Source: Pseudoalteromonas sp. S16_S37 (GTDB taxonomy: Bacteria > Pseudomonadota > Gammaproteobacteria > Enterobacterales > Alteromonadaceae). From it: DNA of 42,617 nt. The DNA lies in contig NZ_JAAUWV010000044.1 of assembly GCF_014694405.1 (NCBI RefSeq), positions 1 to 42,617 on the forward strand. The letters run 5' to 3'. The notes beneath the pieces are model-generated. The model did not search any database, was not told where the DNA came from, and worked only from the letters and a program-made list of their open reading frames with translations. A program made the translations under genes and the position numbers. Shown piece after piece: positions 1 through 6,882 of this stretch (position 1 is its first letter; each line of letters opens with the position of its first letter).

Positions 1-63
1 AGCACACAAAAAGCAAAGGCTCAATTCGCAGCAAGCTCGTTGCTGCTAGTTTTGACGATGATT

Positions 64-354
64 TTAGAGCAGAGCTTTTGTTTGGTTAACAGGAATTAAC
101 AAAGTGTGCTCGGGCCCTGCAAAAACGAGTGCTTTGCTGCGATTAAATACAAAGCCCCTATTTTGTTCGATATACACCAAGGTGGCATAAGGAAGGGGTT
201 GTTTTTCTTCTCCAAACTCTTTGAAAATATTGAATTGTTTGTCAGCAGAGGCCACTATATCTAGGCGCTGAGGCTGTAGCGTAGATAAAATTAAACTCGC
301 AAACATGATGATAAAAATAGCGCTTGCTAATAGCCTAAAAATCCATTTTTTCAT
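64..354 (-). CDS. Small membrane-anchored hypothetical protein
   Basis: This encodes 96 residues that I do not recognise. A lysine-led N-terminus is followed by one hydrophobic stretch at about residues 5-25, which looks like an uncleaved anchor or a signal peptide. The remaining 70 residues are soluble and presumably periplasmic. There are no cysteines and no known motif. It lies downstream of rluF on the same strand, across a 95-bp gap containing an inverted repeat, so co-transcription is possible but unproven. The start ATG has only a weak ribosome-binding site. The intact frame and plausible topology suggest a real gene, but the function is unknown. Confidence 0.55.
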   Translation of the reverse strand: MKKWIFRLLASAIFIIMFASLILSTLQPQRLDIVASADKQFNIFKEFGEEKQPLPYATLVYIEQNRGFVFNRSKALVFAGPEHTLLIPVNQTKALL

Positions 355-388
355 TACAGTAGTTCCGTAAACCTTCTTCGAACGAGTG

Positions 389-418
389 GCCTTTGATTAT
401 TTACAAAGATTCAAAGGC
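389..418. repeat. Inverted repeat between rluF and the 96-aa gene
   Basis: The arms GCCTTTGA (389-396) and TCAAAGGC (411-418) are perfect 8-bp complements around a 14-nt loop. No T-run follows on the minus strand, so it is a poor intrinsic terminator. It may instead stabilise or process the rluF transcript end. Confidence 0.4.
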
Positions 419-449
419 TTCAATAAGTGACTTGTTATGGCTCTAAAGA

Positions 450-1340
450 CTAACGTTTTTTAAGAGAAAGTGTGCCTGATTTTCGTGTCGGTGGACGGTT
501 TTGTTTAGGTTTATTGGGTTTGTGTTGTGGCCTAGTTACAGAATCATTTTGATGATGAGTCTTTGGGCTAGCTTTGTGCTTTGCTGCTTTTGGCTCTCGT
601 TTGTTTGGATCAACAGAGCCCTCTTCGGTTTTTGCCGAATCAGCAATCGAGTCATTAATTTGTTTCATCTCAGCATCTGTCAAATGACGCCATTGCCCGG
701 GACGTAAGCCATTTAAATTGACATTCATGATGCGTACACGCTTGAGTTTTGTAACTTCATAGCCCAAATATTCGCACATGCGGCGGATCTGTCTATTTAA
801 GCCCTGAGTTAAAATGATAGTAAACGTGTCACTAGAGGTTTGCTTTACAAAACACTTTTTTGTCACCGTATCTAAAATTGGCAGACCGCCTGCCATACGT
901 TCTATAAAACGTTTATTGATAGGCTTATCTACGGTAACGACGTATTCTTTTTCATGGTTATTACCTGCCCGTAGAATTTTGTTAACGATATCTCCTTCAT
1001 TAGTAAGAAAGATCAATCCTTCAGATGGGCGGTCTAAACGTCCTATTGGAAATATACGCTCTGGATAATCAATGGCGCTAACAATGTTACTTTTGATTTT
1101 TTTCTCAGTGGTACAAGTAACACCAACTGGTTTGTTATAGGCAATGTAAACGCGTTTTGGCTTAGCTTTAAGTGGCTTGTTGTCGATGAGGATAAGATCA
1201 TCGTCAGACACTTTTAAGCCCATTTCAGGCAAATTCCCGTTGACTTTAACGCGACCAGTTTCGATAAGTTTGTCTGCCTCACGACGAGAACAAAACCCTG
1301 TTTCGCTGATATATTTATTGAGTCGAGTTAATTGCGCCAC
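450..1340 (-). CDS. rluF: 23S rRNA pseudouridine(2604) synthase RluF
   Basis: RluF converts a uridine of 23S rRNA (U2604 in E. coli) to pseudouridine in the cytoplasm. An S4 RNA-binding domain at the N-terminus contains RLNKYISETGFCSRREAD. The RsuA/RluB/E/F-type catalytic domain follows, with GRLDRPSEGL holding the catalytic Asp at about residue 103, and then GLNRQIRRMCEYLGYEV and LKRVRIMNVNL, which match RluF rather than RluB or RluE. The last 60 or so residues are a Lys/Pro/Arg-rich tail, probably a nonspecific RNA-binding extension. I chose the GTG at 1338-1340 because AAGGG lies 6 nt upstream and the protein then begins close to the S4 domain, as in E. coli. An ATG at 1371-1373 would add 11 residues but has no ribosome-binding site and lies in an inverted repeat. 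Confidence 0.9.
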   Translation of the reverse strand: MAQLTRLNKYISETGFCSRREADKLIETGRVKVNGNLPEMGLKVSDDDLILIDNKPLKAKPKRVYIAYNKPVGVTCTTEKKIKSNIVSAIDYPERIFPIGRLDRPSEGLIFLTNEGDIVNKILRAGNNHEKEYVVTVDKPINKRFIERMAGGLPILDTVTKKCFVKQTSSDTFTIILTQGLNRQIRRMCEYLGYEVTKLKRVRIMNVNLNGLRPGQWRHLTDAEMKQINDSIADSAKTEEGSVDPNKREPKAAKHKASPKTHHQNDSVTRPQHKPNKPKQNRPPTRKSGTLSLKKR

Positions 1341-1368
1341 CGAGCACCCTTTTAAAATGTCTAAAAAA

Positions 1369-1399
1369 GGCATTTTAAACGAATCGGTATTAAAATGCC
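1369..1399. repeat. Perfect inverted repeat in the rluF leader
   Basis: The arms GGCATTTTAA (1369-1378) and TTAAAATGCC (1390-1399) are exact complements with an 11-nt spacer. In the rluF mRNA this is a 10-bp hairpin just upstream of the preferred GTG start, and it covers the alternative ATG. It could be an operator or a translational control hairpin. Confidence 0.5.
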
Positions 1400-1432
1400 C
1401 AAATTTATGTGCTTAGGTTGCTTATAAAGCCA

Positions 1433-2536
1433 TCAAAGTGCCCTGCTTCGCGCGACTTTTAAGCTTAGTTGCTTAAGTAGCTGCTCAAAAGGACCTTGTT
1501 TAAAGTAACTTAAATACAAAGGAGCTAATAAAAGTTGTATGCCTATTCCAAGCAGAGCTATCTCTACATAGTCAACACGATTATAAGTAACCCGAGCCTG
1601 TGGATTCATCCACACAAAATATACGATCATAACAATTGATTGTATTAGGTAGCAGGTAAGCGCCATCTTGCCGACCGCTTGAATTGGTCGTATCAGTAAA
1701 TGATCTACATTCGCTTTGGCATTTAAATGGGTGATAAGTAGCGCACCAAAAAATGCATTGGCCCAAACAACAGACTCATTGATACCGGTATAATTACTCC
1801 CCGTAGCAACCTCAATCAAGATATTGAGGATAGACAAAATAATCAGCGCGCTGAGCGTTAACAGCAACTGCGGTTTTGATAGGCCAGAGGTAAAGATGTT
1901 ATTTCTAAAGCAGTAAATACCAATGAGCATAAGGCCTAAGGCATTCCATAGCGTGAGTATGGGTAACATGAGCAACATCACGGCACTCATGGATATATTG
2001 TGTATTAGTAGGCCTAAAAAATCAGTAGGCGCATTTAGCAAAGCTTCTTGAAAATCAGAGCTTTGCCGATTGATTAGCTCATTTGGCGAGGTAAAAGATA
2101 ACAACAGCAACAACGTGCAACTTACAGCGAACATTGCTGCGCCATGCGTTAAAACCTTGTTATCGCTCTGCTGCAGATATGCCAGAGCCAAAAAACCCGC
2201 TACTCCATAACTAAATAAAATATCACCTGGCCATATAAAAATGCTGTGCAGAGCGCCAAAAATGGCGATGGTGATTAGTCTTGGTTTAAGCGCATCGACA
2301 TCTTTGTGCTTATTGTATTGTATTACGAGCGCAGCACCAAAAAGCATGCAAAATAGTGAGCGAAAGCGACTATCAAGTGCCAGTATGTTGCAATATTGAA
2401 TTATAGTGTCGCTTAAAACAGGCACTGAAGGCTGCACATATCCTGTTTCGAATAATGCGAGGTAATAAACGTTAAGCAACAATAAGCCTAATACCGCTAT
2501 ACCCCGTAAGCTGTCGAGCTGAGAAATCCTGTTCAT
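1433..2536 (-). CDS. DUF418 family (YeiB-like) integral membrane protein
   Basis: This is a 367-residue polytopic membrane protein. The N-terminus reads RISQLDSLRGIAVLGLLLLN, the signature opening shared by YeiB/DUF418 proteins and related acyltransferase-like membrane proteins. The segment FRSLFCMLFGAALV is also typical. About nine or ten hydrophobic segments span the length, and the C-terminal DUF418 part contains GKMALTCYLIQSI. The biochemical function of the family is not established, though a role in transfer or transport at the inner membrane is often suspected. It starts 20 bp after the EAL-HDOD gene on the same strand, so the two are probably co-transcribed. Confidence 0.8.
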   Translation of the reverse strand: MNRISQLDSLRGIAVLGLLLLNVYYLALFETGYVQPSVPVLSDTIIQYCNILALDSRFRSLFCMLFGAALVIQYNKHKDVDALKPRLITIAIFGALHSIFIWPGDILFSYGVAGFLALAYLQQSDNKVLTHGAAMFAVSCTLLLLLSFTSPNELINRQSSDFQEALLNAPTDFLGLLIHNISMSAVMLLMLPILTLWNALGLMLIGIYCFRNNIFTSGLSKPQLLLTLSALIILSILNILIEVATGSNYTGINESVVWANAFFGALLITHLNAKANVDHLLIRPIQAVGKMALTCYLIQSIVMIVYFVWMNPQARVTYNRVDYVEIALLGIGIQLLLAPLYLSYFKQGPFEQLLKQLSLKVARSRAL

Positions 2537-2556
2537 CTATGCTTAGGTATCAAATT

Positions 2557-3774
2557 TTAGAATAGAGTTTCATTATACATGTCGGCCCAACGAATTGCTT
2601 CAACATGAAAGTCAGGAAGACGGCTATCGTCAATATTTAATAAGCTACAGGCTTCTTGCAACTGCCACCAACTACCACTTTCATAAGCTTTCACAACATT
2701 TAAAATGTAATACAGTAAGTTGTGTTTGCCCATTAGTGCGTCGTGTAACTCTTCGGGAAATGGCAGACGAGATACAACCTGTTCCATGGGTCTATCCAAA
2801 ATTGCATCCAGCAAAGAAAACAAACCGGTTAAAAAACTCATGCTTTTAATATTGGGATTAACCGATTTAGCTATCAACTCACAAAACCGAGAGCGTACGA
2901 TACTTAGACGTGTTAACTCTGTTGGTTTACCCTCTGCAACGTGGGCTGTCATAATTAAGCCAACAAACTTCTTAACGCGCTCATCACCCAAGTAAACGAG
3001 TGCTTGCTTCAATGATTCGATACGATTTTTGAGCGGGAAAACCCCCGAGTTGATCAAGCGCAGCAGTTTGTATGCAAGCGCGGTATCTTGTGCAAACAAG
3101 CGTGCGATCTTATCTATATTCATGTGCTTTCTTAACACTTCGGAATATATAAGCATCACTATGGCATGGTTGGTTTCAATGTCGTTTTGTTGGATAACTC
3201 TGGGTTTGGCGAAAAAGTACCCTTGAAAAAAGTGAAAACCCATTTCTTTGGCTCGTTCAAACTCGGCTTCAGTTTCTACTTTTTCTGCTAGTAATTTCAT
3301 ATTCTTTCTTCTTTTAAACTCATTTACCAATTCAGAAATTGAGTCTAAAGAATTTTGCTGGATATCAAATTTAACTAGTCGGATCAGTTTTAAAAATGGC
3401 TCCCATTTTTTTGTATATTCAAAGTCGTCAAGGGCGAGCCTATAATCTTGATGAAATAGCTGTCTGACTTTCTCGTAGTTTTCAGAAGTTGGATTAATAC
3501 TTTCTAACAGTTCTAAAATGACATCTCTGGCGGGTAAAAAGTGTGCTAACTCTTGTTTTAAGGAATCTGGTCCAATGTTTATGAGCGCTTTTTTACCAGA
3601 TGTAAGATAGCGAGTCCCCAAATTTAACTGGTTATCCATGATGAGTTTTGCTGTTGCAACGTCTTCAGCAATGTCTGGGAAACTGTTACGCGTGCCATCT
3701 CGAAATAATAACTCGTAAGCCACCACCTGTTTACGGCGGTTAAAAATTGCTTGTCGAGCAACAAAAACCTTCAA
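2557..3774 (-). CDS. EAL-HDOD signalling protein (YuxH/CdgJ type)
   Basis: This protein has an N-terminal EAL domain (about residues 1-195) and a C-terminal HDOD domain (about 200-390), as in the c-di-GMP-linked YuxH/CdgJ family. The EAL domain keeps an ExLxR motif as YELLFR, Asn in INIGPDSL, Glu in LELLES, the Asp pair in ALDDFE, Lys in VKFDIQ, Glu in LLAEKVE, and FFQGYFF. The glycines after the Asp pair and in the usual AEGVE are lost. It may therefore be an active phosphodiesterase or a degenerate sensor, and sequence alone does not decide. I place the start at a TTG (3772-3774) with AGGAG 7 nt upstream, giving MKVFVARQAIFNRR, which matches the family N-terminus. A GTG at 3811-3813 would add 13 residues but lacks a ribosome-binding site. 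Confidence 0.85.
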   Translation of the reverse strand: MKVFVARQAIFNRRKQVVAYELLFRDGTRNSFPDIAEDVATAKLIMDNQLNLGTRYLTSGKKALINIGPDSLKQELAHFLPARDVILELLESINPTSENYEKVRQLFHQDYRLALDDFEYTKKWEPFLKLIRLVKFDIQQNSLDSISELVNEFKRRKNMKLLAEKVETEAEFERAKEMGFHFFQGYFFAKPRVIQQNDIETNHAIVMLIYSEVLRKHMNIDKIARLFAQDTALAYKLLRLINSGVFPLKNRIESLKQALVYLGDERVKKFVGLIMTAHVAEGKPTELTRLSIVRSRFCELIAKSVNPNIKSMSFLTGLFSLLDAILDRPMEQVVSRLPFPEELHDALMGKHNLLYYILNVVKAYESGSWWQLQEACSLLNIDDSRLPDFHVEAIRWADMYNETLF

Positions 3775-3923
3775 ACGTTGACTCCTCGGTATTTGCCACT
3801 TCAAATGTAGCACTTTATTATTTGTAGAAAGTGCGATTCTAAACCTAAATGACTAAAATTAATATAGAACTAAGATATTAATACTCATGAAAATTAACTT
3901 AATAACTATAGCAGCTACAAATT

Positions 3924-3948
3924 AAAAAGCAGGCTTTGGCCTGCTCTT
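3924..3948 (-). terminator. Rho-independent terminator after glgA
   Basis: The arms AGCAGGC (3928-3934) and GCCTGCT (3939-3945) enclose a 4-nt loop. Read on the minus strand, the hairpin runs into a T tract about 50 bp past the glgA stop. It closes the glycogen operon and insulates the EAL-HDOD gene. Confidence 0.8.
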
Positions 3949-3999
3949 TAGAAAATACTATAAAAATGTTTACCGTATGTAAAATTTATACGTTAGTTC

Positions 4000-5541
4000 T
4001 TAGCTCTCATACAACTTTTCGATGTATTGCTGTGCTGATGAGTACCAAGTAAATCTGGCTTGCGAGGCATTATTAGCTAATTGTTTATACTGCTCGGGGT
4101 TGGATTGATACATAGTGAGCGCAAATCTGAACGTTTCAATGAGTTCAGCGGTTTGCTCTGATAAATCGTCTCCTGAAAACGAAAAACCATTGTGTAAATG
4201 GCTAACAGTGTCAACAAGTCCGCCAACTTTATGCACCAAACACGGTTGCCCAGCACGCATCGCTAACATCTGGCTTATACCACATGGCTCGAATGAGCTT
4301 GGCATTAGAAACAAGTCGCCGAGCGGATATAAAAAGTCGCCAAGATTTTGTCCATAGCCATTTAAATAAAGGATATTTTCGTGACGAGACATCACCTGCG
4401 TAAAGAGGTTCTCTAAATTGCGATCGCCAGAACCCAAAATGATAATTCTAGCGTCGATATCGGCTGCAATTTGCGCTAACTCATCAAGCACAATTCCTTG
4501 GCTTGAACGTTGTCTCAGCAACAATGCTTTTTGATCGGTTAATCTGCCAACACTGGTGATGAGCGGGCCATGTGATACTTGGCTCTGCCATTTTTTTAAC
4601 CGTTGATGAGCGATATAGTGGCAAGCCAACAGCTGAGGTTGTTTAGCCATCCATTGAATTAGCTCACAATCGACCAAATCGTAGTATTGGTCGAGAGTGA
4701 TACCGTGCGAAGCGTCATTTTCATGGTATTCACAACCATTAAGGATGCCGACTAGCTTCCCTTGCCGCTTGGCGATTTGCATATCGTGCTCTAACCCTTC
4801 GCCGCCAAAAAAGCCCCTATCGGGTTCACTGTTATGGAGCACTTCTTCGCTATATGTTGGAGATACTACATGTACTTTATCTGCTAAATAAATAGCACTG
4901 CGCATCGGGTTAAAACAATGCGGGTGATGATGGTCGCAAAGTTGCTGGCCATTGTAGCCAAGGGTTGGAAACCATGCCTCCAAAGACGACTCATCGTGTC
5001 CAAACGGTCGTATGCCCTGCAACGCCAAATTATGAACGGTATAAACCGTTTTGAGTTGTTTTAAATAGACAAACCTAGGACTAAATGTTTGTAGTACGGT
5101 AACACACGCCGCATGCCAATCATGTAAATGCAAGACATCCAGTTCATCAAACATTTTGTGCTCGATGGCTTCACAAACCGCCGCGCTGAAAAATGCAAAC
5201 TTAGTTGCATCGGTAGCAAATGGACGATTGTGGTCATCACTACAATAAATTGCGCCTTGATGTTCACTAAACAATGAATGGGAAATCACATATTGCGTTA
5301 CCCCATCGCTTTGTTCTACTTGCCATAAAGTTGCTGTTTCTAGATGTTGGCGAAACGGCACTGCAATGTCACCAACAAACGTTCTATTTAAATTACTTTG
5401 CCCATAATCAGGCACCACGACTTTAACAGCAGTTCCCTGTGCACTTAATGCATAAGGAATATCACGAATGACATCTGCAACGCCGCCAACTTTACAATTT
5501 GGCAGCCGATCATTTTCAGCTGCGACCATTAATACCCGCAT
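4000..5541 (-). CDS. glgA: Glycogen synthase (ADP-glucose)
   Basis: GlgA adds glucose from ADP-glucose to the non-reducing ends of alpha-1,4-glucan (GT5 family, GT-B fold, cytoplasmic). It has 513 residues against about 480 in E. coli. The N-terminal nucleotide-sugar loop is KVGGVADV (residues 17-24) where KTGGLADV is usual, with the key Lys and both Gly kept. Other family blocks are LHLHDWHAA, TVHNLALQG, GRLTDQKALLL and SSFEPCGISQM near residue 420. It is the last gene of the operon, 12 bp after glgC, and AAGG sits 6 nt before the ATG. A terminator follows. Confidence 0.95.
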   Translation of the reverse strand: MRVLMVAAENDRLPNCKVGGVADVIRDIPYALSAQGTAVKVVVPDYGQSNLNRTFVGDIAVPFRQHLETATLWQVEQSDGVTQYVISHSLFSEHQGAIYCSDDHNRPFATDATKFAFFSAAVCEAIEHKMFDELDVLHLHDWHAACVTVLQTFSPRFVYLKQLKTVYTVHNLALQGIRPFGHDESSLEAWFPTLGYNGQQLCDHHHPHCFNPMRSAIYLADKVHVVSPTYSEEVLHNSEPDRGFFGGEGLEHDMQIAKRQGKLVGILNGCEYHENDASHGITLDQYYDLVDCELIQWMAKQPQLLACHYIAHQRLKKWQSQVSHGPLITSVGRLTDQKALLLRQRSSQGIVLDELAQIAADIDARIIILGSGDRNLENLFTQVMSRHENILYLNGYGQNLGDFLYPLGDLFLMPSSFEPCGISQMLAMRAGQPCLVHKVGGLVDTVSHLHNGFSFSGDDLSEQTAELIETFRFALTMYQSNPEQYKQLANNASQARFTWYSSAQQYIEKLYES

Positions 5542-5553
5542 GTTACGCCTTAT

Positions 5554-6852
5554 TTATGCAGTTTGGAGTTTTTCTTTATTTGCTAGTTGCTTTCGCTTGT
5601 ATGCAAGTAACATTTCTCTTGTAACCAGCACTATACCTTTATTTGTTACTCTAAAGCCATTGTCTTTATCTAAATCAGGGTCAAAGCCGACTTCCAAGCC
5701 TTCTGGTAAATGGCAACCCCTATCGATGATGGCATTACGTACTTTACAATTGCGGCCAATAACCACACCAGGTAGTACGACTGAGCCTTCAATTTCGCAA
5801 TACGAATGCACATGTACATTTGAGAAGAGCAATGACTTTTTAACTTTAGAGCCCGAGATAATACACCCGCCTGACACGGTTGAATCAACGGCCATCCCCC
5901 GGCGATCATCATCATCAAAAATGAATTTTGCTGGAGGAAGTTGCTCTTGATAAGTCCAAATTGGCCATGTTGGATCATATAAGTCAAGTTGCGGCTCTGG
6001 AGAAACCAGCTCCATATTCGCTTCCCAAAATGAGTCGAGTGTGCCCACGTCACGCCAATAGGGTTGCCCTGCATGGCTTGGATCGCGAAATGGAAACGCG
6101 AATACATTGTGCTCTTCAATGATGGCTGGGATGATATCGTGACCGAAGTCGCGACCTGAACCCTCACGTTCTGAATCTTGTTTTAATTGTTCAAACAAAA
6201 ACTCAGTGTTAAAAACATAATTACCCATAGATGCTAAACACAGGCCGTCTTTACCAGGAATAGAGGTCGGGTTCGCTGGCTTTTCATCAAAGCGGCGTAC
6301 ACGCTTATCGCCATCAACAGTCATTACACCAAAGGTTTTCGCAGCTTCTTCACATGGCACTTCAATACAACACACGGTCATATCTGCGCCAGTCTCTACG
6401 TGCTTAGCTAATAGTGCGCCATAGTCCATTCGATAGACGTGATCGCCTGAGAGGATCATCACATATTTAGGTAATTCGTGACGAATAATATCCATATTTT
6501 GAAAAACGGCGTCCGCTGTTCCACAGTACCATTCATCGCCGTAGCGCTGTGATGCTGGCAGAATTTCTACCGACTCGCCTAGTTCCTTCTTGAAGTGTCC
6601 CCACGCTCTATTTACATGGCGAATAAGCGAGTGTGATTTGTATTGTGTTGCGATGCCTACTCGTCTGATCCCAGAGTTGATACAGTTTGATAGGGGGAAA
6701 TCGATGATCCTATGTTTACCACCAAAATATACAGCAGGCTTAGCACGCCAATTGGTTAATTCATGTAAACGAGAGCCTCGACCACCCGCCAAAATTAAAG
6801 CGTAGGTTTCTCTGGTTAAGCTACTTATGTAGCGGTTTGCGTAACTGGGCAT
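5554..6852 (-). CDS. glgC: Glucose-1-phosphate adenylyltransferase
   Basis: GlgC makes ADP-glucose from ATP and glucose 1-phosphate, the committed step of bacterial glycogen synthesis. Visible are the nucleotidyltransferase loop ILAGGRGSRL, RAKPAVYFGGKHRIIDF, WYCGTADAVFQN, ILSGDHVYRMDY, SLASMGNYVF and YWRDVGTLDSFWEAN. A C-terminal left-handed beta-helix region follows (VSGGCIISGSKV, VVLPGVVIGRN). The position matching the E. coli fructose-1,6-bisphosphate activator Lys39 (TNKRAKPAV) is Trp here (TNWRAKPAV). I start at the ATG 6850-6852, with GGAG 6 nt upstream. A TTG four codons earlier is possible but worse placed. It lies 30 bp downstream of glgP and 12 bp upstream of glgA. Confidence 0.95.
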   Translation of the reverse strand: MPSYANRYISSLTRETYALILAGGRGSRLHELTNWRAKPAVYFGGKHRIIDFPLSNCINSGIRRVGIATQYKSHSLIRHVNRAWGHFKKELGESVEILPASQRYGDEWYCGTADAVFQNMDIIRHELPKYVMILSGDHVYRMDYGALLAKHVETGADMTVCCIEVPCEEAAKTFGVMTVDGDKRVRRFDEKPANPTSIPGKDGLCLASMGNYVFNTEFLFEQLKQDSEREGSGRDFGHDIIPAIIEEHNVFAFPFRDPSHAGQPYWRDVGTLDSFWEANMELVSPEPQLDLYDPTWPIWTYQEQLPPAKFIFDDDDRRGMAVDSTVSGGCIISGSKVKKSLLFSNVHVHSYCEIEGSVVLPGVVIGRNCKVRNAIIDRGCHLPEGLEVGFDPDLDKDNGFRVTNKGIVLVTREMLLAYKRKQLANKEKLQTA

Positions 6853-6882
6853 AACTTTCTCCAAATATCCTTGTGTCGTGGT

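Noticed and set aside
1..99. Open plus-strand frame entering from the left edge, with the hairpin GCAGCAA...TTGCTGC (28-46) followed by TTTT
   Set aside because: The 32-residue frame overlaps the minus-strand 96-residue gene and has no recognisable sequence. The hairpin could be a plus-strand terminator for a gene outside the window, but too little is visible.
501..1068. Plus-strand ORFs opposite rluF
   Set aside because: They are shadows of a well-conserved gene on the other strand, without ribosome-binding sites or recognisable motifs.
5670..6167. 165-residue minus-strand ORF inside glgC in another frame
   Set aside because: glgC matches its family over its whole length, and the alternative frame has low-complexity shadow composition.
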